DNA from: Thiocapsa imhoffii
GTDB taxonomy: Bacteria; Pseudomonadota; Gammaproteobacteria; Chromatiales; Chromatiaceae
Assembly (NCBI RefSeq): GCF_016583985.1
Contig: NZ_NRSD01000009.1
Span: forward strand, 62,001-126,000
Length of the DNA: 64,000 bases
Direction of reading: 5' to 3'
Part shown: positions 28,918 through 38,041 of the stretch, piece by piece
How the letters are laid out: every line of letters starts with the position of its first letter
Numbering within the stretch: the stretch's first letter is position 1
Translations under genes and position numbers: made by a program
Notes under the pieces: model-generated
Seen by the model: only the letters and a program-made list of their open reading frames with translations
Told to the model about the DNA's origin: nothing
The model's database searches: none

Positions 28918-29532
28918 TTAACGGATCGGGCCAGGGCGCGCTGATCGCCCCGGTGCACGCGGGCTCCCATTCCAGGGTCGCCACCGCCACCACCGCCCCC
29001 GCGCGTCCGCGACGGTGACCCAGGCCAGTGCGGCGTCGATCAGATGCAGGAGATCCTGAGCCGTACCGGCTTCCGGTTGATGCTCCGGCGGGGCATAGGG
29101 GCCAAGGATGAGGACGCGCGCGCGCTCGGACCAGGAAAAACCACGGGGATCATGCTGGGTCAACCAGGCGAGCCAAGCCTCTCCTTGCAAACCCGCGCAG
29201 GCCTCCCGTCCCAGCCGCGCCATGGCGATGCGTCGCAACAGTTCGGAGAACTCACCGAGCAGCGCGCGCGGGTCCTGTCGCCGCGCGACGCGACGCCGCA
29301 AATCACGCAGGGCGGCGGCCGCCTCCCAGCGCCAGGTGCCGAGTGTGAGACCCGGCAGCGGAATACGCACGCTGAGCGGTGCGCGCCAACGCCAGAGCAG
29401 CAGCCCCGCCGCGATCAGGGCCAGCGCCACCAGCCACCATCCGGGGGCGAGCGGCCACCAGGGGAGCGGCGGGATCTCATGGATATCGCGCAACAGGGCA
29501 GTCTGTTGGAGGGATGGGGAGAGGGTCTCCAT
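28918..29532 (-). CDS. DUF4381-family membrane protein
   Basis: About 204 residues: a short N-terminus with RDIHEIPPLPWWPLAPGWW, one transmembrane helix (WLVALALIAAGLLLWRW), then a cytoplasmic domain (RRDLLGEFSELL-like helices, RIAMARLGREACAGLQGEAWLAWL). This is the pattern of DUF4381 proteins, which sit between DUF58 and VWA genes in Bat operons. Start: ATG 29532; a GTG at 29550 overlapping the DUF58 stop as GTGA is an alternative. Function unknown. Confidence 0.82.
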   Translation of the reverse strand: METLSPSLQQTALLRDIHEIPPLPWWPLAPGWWLVALALIAAGLLLWRWRAPLSVRIPLPGLTLGTWRWEAAAALRDLRRRVARRQDPRALLGEFSELLRRIAMARLGREACAGLQGEAWLAWLTQHDPRGFSWSERARVLILGPYAPPEHQPEAGTAQDLLHLIDAALAWVTVADARGRWWRWRPWNGSPRAPGRSARPGPIR

Positions 29533-29546
29533 CGCGCCTATTGACC

Positions 29547-30464
29547 TCACACGGCCCGCGATCGCGCGCGCTGCTCGAGGGCGCGGATCAGGCTGAGGTG
29601 GATCTCGGTGTCCGTGCGCACCGGCAGCAACAGGATGCCGAGCCGCTGGGTGATCGCTTGGAGCAGGGCGCGTCGTCCCTCCCAGGCGAGATGGTAGGCC
29701 GCGCGTGCCGCCGGATCATCGGTATCGACCTCGATTAGGGTGCCATCGGTGCCCATAAAGGTGGTGTAACCCATCGCGGGAATCTCCCAATCCGCCGGAT
29801 CATCGATCGGGATCAGGACCACCGAGTTGCGCTGGCCGAGATCACCGAGGGTGCGCTCCAGTCCCATGGCATCCCGATTGAGATCGGCGATCACGAACAC
29901 CAAGGAGCCGGTGGGCAGCCCCGCGGTCGCCCGGCGCAAGGCGCCGCCGAGACAGTCGATGGAGGGATCGAGTTCGGCGCCCGGTTCCGTCAGGGTGCGT
30001 AACAACTGCCAGAGTGCGCGCCGGCCGCGCGAGGGCTGAAAATGCTGCAGTCCAGCGGCCGGGTCACCGAAGACCAGACCGCCGACGCGATCGTTCAAGC
30101 GGGAGGCTGCCCAGCCAATCAAGGCGGCCGCGCGCGCGGCCTGAACCGACTTGAAGGTGCCGCGCGTGCCGAACGCCATGTGTGGTCCTTTATCGACGCA
30201 GAGCACCACCGAGCGTTCGCGCTCCTCGCGGAAGATCTTCATGTGCGGCTCATTGATGCGCGCGGTGACCTTCCAGTCCATGTAACGAATGTCGTCGCCC
30301 TCGCGATACTCGCGCACCTCCTCGAAATTGACCCCCGCGCCTCGGAACACCGAGGCATAGAGCCCGGTAAAGGTCGAGTTGACCAGGTGATGGGATGACA
30401 TGCCCAGGGTATGGGCCTGATGACGCAGCTCCAGGAGATCGTCGAGACGGGGGTAGAGACTCAT
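29547..30464 (-). CDS. DUF58 domain protein
   Basis: 305 residues carrying the DUF58 signature REYREGDDIRYMDWKVTAR at about 49-67 and a VWA-like fold downstream (SVVLCVDKGPHM, GSLVFVIADLNRDA). DUF58 proteins accompany MoxR ATPases; a role in VWA-complex assembly is inferred from this association. It follows moxR by 17 bp and overlaps the DUF4381 gene region. Confidence 0.93.
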   Translation of the reverse strand: MSLYPRLDDLLELRHQAHTLGMSSHHLVNSTFTGLYASVFRGAGVNFEEVREYREGDDIRYMDWKVTARINEPHMKIFREERERSVVLCVDKGPHMAFGTRGTFKSVQAARAAALIGWAASRLNDRVGGLVFGDPAAGLQHFQPSRGRRALWQLLRTLTEPGAELDPSIDCLGGALRRATAGLPTGSLVFVIADLNRDAMGLERTLGDLGQRNSVVLIPIDDPADWEIPAMGYTTFMGTDGTLIEVDTDDPAARAAYHLAWEGRRALLQAITQRLGILLLPVRTDTEIHLSLIRALEQRARSRAV

Positions 30465-30481
30465 GGCGTCGGCGTCCAGCC

Positions 30482-31438
30482 CTAGGGAATGGCCACCAGC
30501 GTCAACAGCCGATCGACGAAGGCATCCGTGGTGATGCCCTCGGCCTCGGCCTCGAAGGTGAGCAGCAAGCGGTGGCGCAGGATCGCGGGCACGACGGACT
30601 GGATGTGATGGGGTGCGACGAACTCATCGCCATCGAGCCAGGCGCGGGCACGGGCGCAGCGGGCGACCGCGATGCTCGCGCGCGGCGAGGCCCCGAAGCG
30701 GCACCAGCGTCCGAGATCCGGATCATAGCGCCGCGGCTGCCGGGTGGCTTGGATCAGATCGACGATGTAGTGATGCAGCTTGGGGTCGAGATAGAGCGCG
30801 GAGACGTCACGCCGCATCCTGAAGAGATCGGCCTGCGACAAGGGGGCGGCCGGACGCGCCGCGGGTTCGCCGCGCTGTTGCGCGTCGAGTTCGAGGATCT
30901 TCAGCTCCTCCTCGCGACTCGGGTAGGTCACGACCGCCTGCATCAGGAAGCGATCGAGCTGGGCCTCGGGCAGGTGATAGGTGCCCTCTTGCTCGACGGG
31001 ATTCTGTGTCGCCAGCACCATGAAGAGGTCCGGCAAGGGATAGGTGCGCAGACCCACGGTGATCTGGTGTTCCGCCATGGCCTCCAGCAAGGCGGACTGC
31101 ACCTTGGCCGGGGCGCGATTCACCTCGTCGGCGAGCAGGATATTGTGAAAGAGCGGGCCTGGGCGGAACTCGAACTCGCCCTTCTCGTGGCGATAGATGT
31201 CCGTGCCGATGAGGTCCGAGGGCAAGAGGTCGGGGGTGAATTGAATCCGATGGAAATCCCCCTCCACGGCCTCGGCGAGGGCCTTCACCGCCGTGGTCTT
31301 GGCCAGTCCCGGCATGCCCTCGACCAGCAGATGTCCATCGCTGAGCAGACAGATCAGCATGCTGTCGATGAAATCAGCCTGCCCGATGATCTGAGCGGCG
31401 ATGTGGTCGCGAACGGGCTTGAGATCGGTGGGCGTCAT
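30482..31438 (-). CDS. moxR: MoxR-family AAA+ ATPase
   Basis: 318 residues from ATG 31438 (MTPTDLKPVRDHI). Walker A GMPGLAKTT at 41-49, Walker B LLADEVN at 101-107, sensor ATQNPVEQEGTYHLPEAQLDRF, and arginine-finger region typical of MoxR. MoxR ATPases act as chaperones that load metal or co-factors onto, or assemble, VWA proteins. First gene of the seven-gene unit. Codons upstream of this ATG are open for about 80 more but unlike MoxR. Confidence 0.95.
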   Translation of the reverse strand: MTPTDLKPVRDHIAAQIIGQADFIDSMLICLLSDGHLLVEGMPGLAKTTAVKALAEAVEGDFHRIQFTPDLLPSDLIGTDIYRHEKGEFEFRPGPLFHNILLADEVNRAPAKVQSALLEAMAEHQITVGLRTYPLPDLFMVLATQNPVEQEGTYHLPEAQLDRFLMQAVVTYPSREEELKILELDAQQRGEPAARPAAPLSQADLFRMRRDVSALYLDPKLHHYIVDLIQATRQPRRYDPDLGRWCRFGASPRASIAVARCARARAWLDGDEFVAPHHIQSVVPAILRHRLLLTFEAEAEGITTDAFVDRLLTLVAIP

Positions 31439-32310
31439 GCTCGGGCACTTCTCGGCAGAATGGCGGACCCGAAGGGTTCGGGGGGCGACTCCGGTCAAGG
31501 CCTGCAGGGTCGCCGGACAGGGTTGAGTGCTGGAGGTCCGACGTGGCGACTGGAGTGGTCCGGCCGACGACGTGACTGCATCAGCGATTGACGGATCGAC
31601 AGCGGGCCGCCTCCGGGCGGGCCAACCGGCCGCGCCGATAGCCCGCGATGTCAAACTCCATCGTTTGCGCACCATTCGGAAGAGCAATGCTCAGCATTGA
31701 CTCACTCCGCCTGGCTATGCTCGGTCTTTTTACACTTGAGTGCAAGCCTCCTCGGCAGCGTCCTCTCTCGGTCCATGGCACGCACCTTGGGTGCCCGCCG
31801 GCAGGGTTCGATCCCGTGGCCGCCCCCGGATGATCAGGGTCCTGCGCGATGCCCTCGGCGCGCCCCGGCGCCGGCTTGACAAGGCGGTTGTACACATGCA
31901 TCCGAACCGCCCGGCGCGGGGTCGGCGACGACACCGAGGCGATCCAGTGGGGTTGAGCACGAATCGTCAAACCGTTGATTTCATGGGGCGGATTGCATGC
32001 GGTCAAGATTTGACCGATTTGTTCCGAAGCAAGACAGGACAAGCCTTCCGTTCGGCTTGGAGACCACTTCTTCACAAACTTATCCACAGATTTTGTTGGC
32101 ATCTGTGAAATGCCCTCTATTCTGTGCGTGTTGCTTCGCTGTGACGAGACAGGGTCCGAAGAATGACCGCTAAGTGACGGTTTCGCAGTCCGTGTTCAGT
32201 CGTCCAGCATTCCGCGCTCGGGTCACCCGCGTGATGGTCCTACACCGCGTGACCCGTTGCGGCCACGCGATGCGGAACCACCCGCGCAGTGGACCAGGCG
32301 GTGAGCCGTC
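31439..32310. other. 870-bp region without a convincing gene
   Basis: Between moxR and pgl. Short open frames exist on both strands but look non-coding. Visible elements are a 15-bp palindrome CAATGCTCAGCATTG near 31686, an exact DnaA box TTATCCACA at 32080-32088 and a 7-bp inverted repeat CACAGAT/ATCTGTG at 32085-32107 with a 9-nt loop and no T tract. The promoter of the moxR operon is expected here but was not pinned down. Confidence 0.5.
32080..32088 (+). promoter_or_regulatory. Isolated DnaA box far from the origin
   Basis: Exact TTATCCACA, overlapping the left arm of an inverted repeat (32085-32107). A single 9-mer can occur by chance, but it lies in a non-coding gap. Confidence 0.4.
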
Positions 32311-32997
32311 TCAGGTTCCGGCGGCCTCGTTATCGAACAGCACCTGGGTCGGCCCCAGGGCCGCCACGCGCGCCACCGGCAGGTCGGCACCCTTGCGCCA
32401 TGCCGCGAGGGCCTCGCGTTTGCTGCTGCCCGTGACCAGGATCAGGCGCACGGGCGCAGCCGCCAGGGCCATGGGGGTGAGGGTGACCCGCTCGGGTGGC
32501 GGTTTCGGTGCGCCGTGAACCGGCGCGGCACGAATCCCCTCGGCGGTGCTCTGACCGGGAAAGAGACTGGCGGTATGGCCGTCCTCGCCCATGCCGAGCA
32601 GGATCAGATCGACCGGCAGCACGGCGGCGAGCAGTCGATCGTAGCGGGCCGCCGCGAGCTCGGGCCCCAACTCCGATGGGATCCAATGCAGATGCTCGGT
32701 GGGAATGGGCACATGCGCGCTGAAGACCTCCGTGATGGCACGACTGTTGCGTTCAGGGTGATCGGGTGGCAGGCAGCGTTCGTCGCCGAGGTAGAGATAC
32801 CACCGTGCCCAATCCTCGGCCTCGTCCACCAGCTGGGCGTAGGCCTCGAGTGGCGTCCGCCCGCCCGCCAGGACACAGCGAAAGCGCCCCTGCGCGGCGA
32901 TCGCGCGGCGGGCTGCCGCGCTGATGCGTCGCGCGGTTTCCGTGGCGACGGCGGCGGCGGAATCGAATTGCTCGAACTGGACCTGGGATTCGACCAT
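32311..32997 (-). CDS. pgl: 6-phosphogluconolactonase
   Basis: Hydrolyses 6-phosphogluconolactone in the oxidative pentose phosphate pathway. 228 residues from ATG 32997 with a GGAGG site. Family motifs are clear: CVLAGGRTPLEAYAQL, YLGDERCLPPDHPERNSR and LILLGMGEDGHTASLFPG. No zwf or edd gene is nearby. It diverges from the response regulator at 33.2 kb. Confidence 0.95.
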   Translation of the reverse strand: MVESQVQFEQFDSAAAVATETARRISAAARRAIAAQGRFRCVLAGGRTPLEAYAQLVDEAEDWARWYLYLGDERCLPPDHPERNSRAITEVFSAHVPIPTEHLHWIPSELGPELAAARYDRLLAAVLPVDLILLGMGEDGHTASLFPGQSTAEGIRAAPVHGAPKPPPERVTLTPMALAAAPVRLILVTGSSKREALAAWRKGADLPVARVAALGPTQVLFDNEAAGT

Positions 32998-33212
32998 GGC
33001 GTAGTCCTCCGTTTGGTGGTGGTTCTGGTTTTTAGGTGTCGGTAAGGTTGGTGTCAGCGGGTTCAGGCTGGCATATCGCACCAGCGGAATCCAGCCCGAT
33101 GTCACCGGCGGCCGCCGCGCATTGCCGCACGCGTCGAATGGGCCTCAAACAGCCCCTCTGGGTTAAACTTCGGCCTTTCATCCACATGACCGAGACCGCT
33201 CGCGCCGCCGCC

Positions 33213-34163
33213 ATGAAGATCCTGCTGATCGACGACTCCAAGGTCACCCGCTATGCCTTGCGCATCGAACTGCAACAGCTCGGGCTCGACGTTGAGACAG
33301 CGGATTCCGCCGAAGCCGGCTTGGAAATCCTGAAGACGCAGGTGCCGGATGCCATCTTCATGGACCATGTGATGCCGGGCTTGAACGGCCTGGAGGCCAT
33401 GGAGATCATCCGCACCGACCCGCGCACGGCCCAGATTCCGATCGTTCTCTGTGCCTCTCAGGAGGATGGGGACTTCGCCGCCTTGGCGCGGCGCAAGGGG
33501 ATCTTGAGCATCCTGCCGAAGTCGCTCGTCACGGAACGCCTGCCCCAGATCATCGCGGAGTTGCGCCAGGTGCTCGCCGGGACCCCGCCGCGCGCGGGTG
33601 GGGAGCCGGCGGCGCCGCCCGCCCCCGCAGGCGGGCTCGCGCGGAGCGCGACGGCACCGCTCGAATCCATCGACCCACGGGCACTGCGCGGTTTGATCGA
33701 CGAACGGCTCGAGGCCGGGATCAACAAGCATCTGACGCAACTGGTCGAATCCCTGCGGCGCGATCTCACTGAGATGTTGATGGCCGAGACCCGCCATCTC
33801 GTCGATGCCCGACTCGCCGAATTGGGCGTCGGCGCGCCACCGCCGGTGTCGTCCGGCGATCTGCACCACCTGGAGCGGCGTCTGTGCGATGAAATCCTAC
33901 CCGAACTCATCACCCACCGACTCAGCGAAGCGCTCGCCCGGGAGCGCGCCGAGATCGTCGCGGACCTGACGCAGACCCTAGCGGTCACGACGGATCGGCA
34001 CGCGCACGCCGCCACGTCCCCGCGGTCGGCGGCGTCGCCCCAGGAGGGGGTTCCCTGGCCGAGTCCGGGCGAGTTCGCACAGGGGTCCGCGCGGCTGCGG
34101 CAGCGCACCCTAGGCGCGCTGACCGCCGTGCGTGATCTGTTCAAGCCGCGCCATGAACGCTGA
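33213..34163 (+). CDS. Response regulator receiver protein with long C-terminal extension
   Basis: About 316 residues. The receiver domain (1-118) has the acidic pocket LLIDDS, the phospho-acceptor Asp51 in FMDHVMPG, and Lys103 in LPKS. The rest contains an Ala/Pro linker and charged helices (LIDERLEAGINKHLTQLVESLRRDLTEMLMAETRHLVDARL) without a recognised DNA-binding or enzymatic output domain; a coiled coil is likely. Start is uncertain: ATG 33213 begins MKILLIDD, ATG 33186 would add nine residues. No kinase adjoins it; glgP follows 53 bp later. Confidence 0.85.
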   Translation: MKILLIDDSKVTRYALRIELQQLGLDVETADSAEAGLEILKTQVPDAIFMDHVMPGLNGLEAMEIIRTDPRTAQIPIVLCASQEDGDFAALARRKGILSILPKSLVTERLPQIIAELRQVLAGTPPRAGGEPAAPPAPAGGLARSATAPLESIDPRALRGLIDERLEAGINKHLTQLVESLRRDLTEMLMAETRHLVDARLAELGVGAPPPVSSGDLHHLERRLCDEILPELITHRLSEALARERAEIVADLTQTLAVTTDRHAHAATSPRSAASPQEGVPWPSPGEFAQGSARLRQRTLGALTAVRDLFKPRHER

Positions 34164-34216
34164 ATCCATCCCGACTCTTGAGCGGATCAGGTCACCCTAG
34201 CCGAGCACCCCACCCC

Positions 34217-36718
34217 ATGAGCACCCGGTCGCCAGCCACCGCCGCGCCGTCGAACGATCCGCCCGAGCAGACCCGCACGGGGATGTCCAAGGCCGCGCTG
34301 AAGCAGGCCTACATCGACAATCTCTTCTACATCCAGGGGCGTTTTCGCGATGTGGCCTCAACCTACGACCTCTACATGGCCGCGGCCTTCACCGCCCGGG
34401 ATCGGATGCTCGAGCGTTGGGTGGAGTCGGCCCAGGTCTATAAAACATCCCATGCGCGCACCCTCTGCTACCTCTCGGCCGAGTATCTGCTCGGGCCGCA
34501 ATTAACGCAGAACCTGGTCAATCTCGGCATCGCCAAGGTCGCCCGTGCCGCCGCCGAGGAATTGTCGGTCGACTTCAACGCCATCCTCGAAGAGGAGGTG
34601 GAGCCGGGGCTGGGCAGCGGTGGGCTCGGACGTCTCGCCGCCTGCTATCTCGACTCGCTCGCGACCCAGCGCATCCCGGCCATTGGTTACGGCATCCGCT
34701 ACGAATTCGGCATCTTCGATCAGGTCATCCAGGATGGCTGGCAGGTCGAGCGCAGCGACAACTGGCTGCGCAACGGCAACCCCTGGGAACTGCCGCGCCC
34801 GAAGATCAGTTTCGCGGTGCGCTACGGTGGTCATACCGAGCAAACCCGCGATCAGGAGGGACGCAGCCGCGTGCGCTGGGTCCCGGAGATGGTCATCAAG
34901 GGGGTCGCCTATGACACCCCGATCCTCGGCTACGGTGTGCGCAACGCCAATCTACTGCGGCTGTGGAAATCCGAGGCCCCCGAGTCGTTCGATTTCCAGA
35001 CCTTCAACGTCGGCGATTACTACGGCGCCGTGCATGCGAAGATCGAGGCCGAAACCATCTCGAAGGTGCTCTATCCGAATGACGAGCCCGAGGCCGGCAA
35101 GGAACTGCGACTGAAGCAGCAGTATTTCTTCGTCTCCTGTTCGATGCAGGACATGATTCGGCTGCATCGCAACACCGTCGGCCCCTTGGAAACCATCCAC
35201 CAGAAATTCGTCGTCCAGCTCAATGACACACATCCCGCGCTCGCCATCGCCGAATTGATGCGCCTGCTGGTCGATGAGCAGGCCATGACCTGGGAGCAGG
35301 CCTGGTCGATCACGCGCCAGACCTTCTGCTACACCAACCACACCCTGCTCCCCGAGGCCTTGGAAACCTGGTCCCTCGCCCTGTTCGAGCGACTGCTGCC
35401 GCGGCATCTTGAGATCATCTACGCCATCAACCAGGAATTCCTCGACCAGGTGCGCGTTCGCTTCCTCGGTGACGAGGCGCGGATCGCGCGGATGTCACTG
35501 ATCGATGAGACGCACGGACGGCGCATCCGCATGGCGCACCTCGCGGTCGTCGGCAGTCGCGCCGTCAATGGTGTCGCGGCGCTGCATTCGAAATTGATCA
35601 AGACGACCATCTTCAAGGATTTCCACGAGCTGGCGCCGGAGCGCTTCCACACGGTGACGAACGGCGTGACACCGCGTCGTTTCATGGTCGTCAGCAACCC
35701 GCGCCTCGCCCGTCTCATCACGGCGACCTGCGGGCACGACCGCTGGATCGGTGACCTCGAATACCTCCGTGACCTCGAGACCCATGCGGACGATCCCGTG
35801 CTCCAGGCGCGCTGGCGGCAGGTGAAGATCGCCGCCAAGCGCGACCTCGCGTGCTGGCTCGACCATCACACGGGTGTGCCGATCGATCCGGAGGCGATGT
35901 TCGACATCCAAGCCAAGCGTCTGCACGAATACAAACGCCAGCACCTGAAGGTGCTTCACATCATCCGGCTCTATCAACGCCTGAAACAAGACCCGTCCGT
36001 CAGCATGGTGCCGCGTGCCTTCATCTTCGGTGGCAAGGCCGCACCCGGTTATGTCATGGCGAAGCTCATGATCAAGCTGATCAATGCCGTGGGCGAGGTG
36101 ATCAACCGTGACCCTCAGGTCAACGGCTACCTCCGGGTTGCCTTCATGCCCAATTTCAACGTCAAGAACGGCCAACGTCTCTATCCCGCGGCCGACCTGT
36201 CCGAACAGATCTCCTTGGCCGGTAAGGAGGCCTCCGGCACGGGAAACATGAAATTCTCGATGAATGGAGCCCTCACCATCGGCACTGACGATGGGGCGAA
36301 CATCGAGATTCGCGAGGCCGTCGGGGCTGAGAACTTTTTCCTCTTCGGCATGACCGCGGAGGAGGTCCAGCGCAAACAGGCCGAAGGGTATCGTCCGTGG
36401 GCGTTGTATCAGGGTGATGCGGAGCTGAAGTCGGACATCGATCTCATCAGTTCAGGCCTCTTCTCCCACGGCGATCCCCATCTCTTCCGCCCGCTCACCG
36501 ATCACCTCATCCATGCGGATCCCTTCATGGTCCTCGCCGACTATCGCGCCTATCTCGAGTGTCAGGAACGCGTCACCGAGGCCTATGCGCAGCCGCGGCG
36601 CTGGGACCGGATGTCGATCCTCAACGTCGCCCGCATGGGCCGTTTCTCTTCGGATCGCGCGATTCGCGAGTATGCCGAGCGGATCTGGCAGATCGAACCG
36701 GTCGTGCTCGATTCCTGA
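34217..36718 (+). CDS. glgP: Glycogen/alpha-glucan phosphorylase
   Basis: Pyridoxal-phosphate enzyme releasing glucose-1-phosphate from glycogen. 833 residues from ATG 34217, the usual length. Characteristic segments include EVEPGLGSGGLGRLAACYLDS and EASGTGNMKFSMNGALTIGT, in which Lys679 would hold the cofactor. N-terminal residues before AALKQAYIDNLFYIQGRF are a variable tail. Located downstream of a response regulator and near pgl, suggesting a small carbon-storage group, although transcriptional linkage is unproven. Confidence 0.97.
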   Translation: MSTRSPATAAPSNDPPEQTRTGMSKAALKQAYIDNLFYIQGRFRDVASTYDLYMAAAFTARDRMLERWVESAQVYKTSHARTLCYLSAEYLLGPQLTQNLVNLGIAKVARAAAEELSVDFNAILEEEVEPGLGSGGLGRLAACYLDSLATQRIPAIGYGIRYEFGIFDQVIQDGWQVERSDNWLRNGNPWELPRPKISFAVRYGGHTEQTRDQEGRSRVRWVPEMVIKGVAYDTPILGYGVRNANLLRLWKSEAPESFDFQTFNVGDYYGAVHAKIEAETISKVLYPNDEPEAGKELRLKQQYFFVSCSMQDMIRLHRNTVGPLETIHQKFVVQLNDTHPALAIAELMRLLVDEQAMTWEQAWSITRQTFCYTNHTLLPEALETWSLALFERLLPRHLEIIYAINQEFLDQVRVRFLGDEARIARMSLIDETHGRRIRMAHLAVVGSRAVNGVAALHSKLIKTTIFKDFHELAPERFHTVTNGVTPRRFMVVSNPRLARLITATCGHDRWIGDLEYLRDLETHADDPVLQARWRQVKIAAKRDLACWLDHHTGVPIDPEAMFDIQAKRLHEYKRQHLKVLHIIRLYQRLKQDPSVSMVPRAFIFGGKAAPGYVMAKLMIKLINAVGEVINRDPQVNGYLRVAFMPNFNVKNGQRLYPAADLSEQISLAGKEASGTGNMKFSMNGALTIGTDDGANIEIREAVGAENFFLFGMTAEEVQRKQAEGYRPWALYQGDAELKSDIDLISSGLFSHGDPHLFRPLTDHLIHADPFMVLADYRAYLECQERVTEAYAQPRRWDRMSILNVARMGRFSSDRAIREYAERIWQIEPVVLDS

Positions 36719-37398
36719 GTTCCAGCCAGCCCGATGTCGCGGGAACACAGGGCGTCGGCGATGGCCCCAAGGCCCCGCTCTCGCCGCCGGGTGTCCGGAT
36801 CGGTTGGGTCCGGCGCAACAGGGGAAAATAGACTTGCGCCGATCTCGGAAACTTGTGGCATACTCCAAGGTAAGGAAAGACTGACCAAATTGAATTGTTA
36901 TACGATGATGGAATCTCGTGGAGCGTCAAAGCGTTCTGGGCGCATCAAACAGCGCATCCGGCGCACCTAGCCACAGATCGGATCAAGGACGATGCCAATG
37001 GATTCGACCCCTGTTGCGCGCGTGATTATCCGTCGCGAGCCAAGCACTCCGGGCTGCAAGGCCCAAACGTCAGCTCAGTCCTTGGCCCAGTCTTCATCTC
37101 AGCACCCGGCTCGGCGCCCAGCCGCAACCGATCTCACCCCGGCGCATCCCGAGACGTCCCCTTGTCTCCTCTACCGTGGTGCGCGAACGCCTGTCACCCA
37201 CCATGATCTGCTCACCTCCACCGGAGCTCGACAGCCCGCGCGCGCGTCTCCTCCTGTTTCAGCCCGCGGCCTGCGCCGCCCCCTCAGGACGCGGGCCTCG
37301 CCAGCTCGAATCGCTGATGCTGGTGCCACCGGGGGCATCGAACCCGTGAATTAACATCGCTTGAGTCTCTGAAATCAGTAACGAAAAGGAGAAGGCCA
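36719..37398. other. Mostly non-coding gap before the PIN gene
   Basis: A 680-bp stretch with an AT-richer part near 36860-36920. It includes one doubtful small open frame at 36992-37354, described separately. No RNA gene or terminator was recognised. Confidence 0.5.
36992..37354 (+). CDS. Hypothetical 120-residue protein, doubtful
   Basis: An ATG at 36992 (second ATG two codons on) follows an AAGGA element. The predicted protein is rich in Ser, Pro, Ala, Thr and Arg, begins MPMDSTPVARVIIRREPSTPG and matches nothing I recognise. It ends 44 bp before the PIN gene on the same strand, where an antitoxin would be expected, but it looks like no known antitoxin. It could be spurious. Confidence 0.3.
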   Translation: MPMDSTPVARVIIRREPSTPGCKAQTSAQSLAQSSSQHPARRPAATDLTPAHPETSPCLLYRGARTPVTHHDLLTSTGARQPARASPPVSARGLRRPLRTRASPARIADAGATGGIEPVN

Positions 37399-37839
37399 AT
37401 GGACTCACAACCGAAAGTGCTCTTGGACGTCACCGTTATCCTGGATGCGATCGTCAATGCCGACGAATCAGACGGTCTCTCCAAGGAGATTCTTGATCTG
37501 GCCGCGGGGGGGCGCATTCGCGGCTATATCTGCGCCGCCGCCATCGAGCAGGTCGGTGACCTGCTGATCCGCTCATCCGGTTCGGCAGCGGCGCGTTCAC
37601 ACCTGCAGCGGATCTTGGCGATCCTCGCGGTTGCTCCCGTCGATGCGGCCACCCTCGACGGTGCGATGAGCCTCGGTTATCGCTATCTCGACGACGCACT
37701 CACGGTGCAAGCCGCGCGCCAAATCAACGCAGACATCCTGCTGACGCTCAACGCCGAGGATTTCGATGAACCCCCGTCGCATCCGTCCTCCCTGCGCGTC
37801 GAGTCACCCGAAACCTTTCTCCGTAACCGCTCGACCTGA
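37399..37839 (+). CDS. PIN-domain protein (possible toxin)
   Basis: 146 residues with a good site (AAGGAGAAGG) before ATG 37399. The PIN fold is suggested by LLDVTVILDAIV with Asp10 and Asp17, AAAIEQVGDLLIR with a conserved acidic residue, YLDDALTVQAARQINADILLTLNAEDF with further Asp residues. PIN proteins are Mg-dependent RNases, often toxins of toxin-antitoxin pairs. No recognised antitoxin adjoins it. The C-terminal part is short and charged. Confidence 0.75.
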   Translation: MDSQPKVLLDVTVILDAIVNADESDGLSKEILDLAAGGRIRGYICAAAIEQVGDLLIRSSGSAAARSHLQRILAILAVAPVDAATLDGAMSLGYRYLDDALTVQAARQINADILLTLNAEDFDEPPSHPSSLRVESPETFLRNRST

Positions 37840-38041
37840 GCGACCGGATCGAGACCGGTGTTTGGGGCGCCGCGGGCCCTGTCGGGTCGGCGCCCCAAAC
37901 ATCCCTGAGCACCATCGCCTCGCCTGCCCCGGCCCTTTCCACTTGACGAGCGGCGTCACGCGATCGAAGCCAATGGCGGCGGGTGGAGGCCCGTTCCAAC
38001 CCACCCCTGTTGGCTTGAGCGCATCCCCGCGGCGGCGGTCA

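Noticed and set aside
30395-31591. A 398-codon open frame opposite moxR
   Set aside because: moxR is unambiguous and the opposite frame looks like a high-GC shadow.
31795-31835. A tRNA-like T-loop sequence (GGTTCGATCCC)
   Set aside because: The T stem has a mismatch and no complementary acceptor strand or anticodon arm lies about 70 bp upstream.
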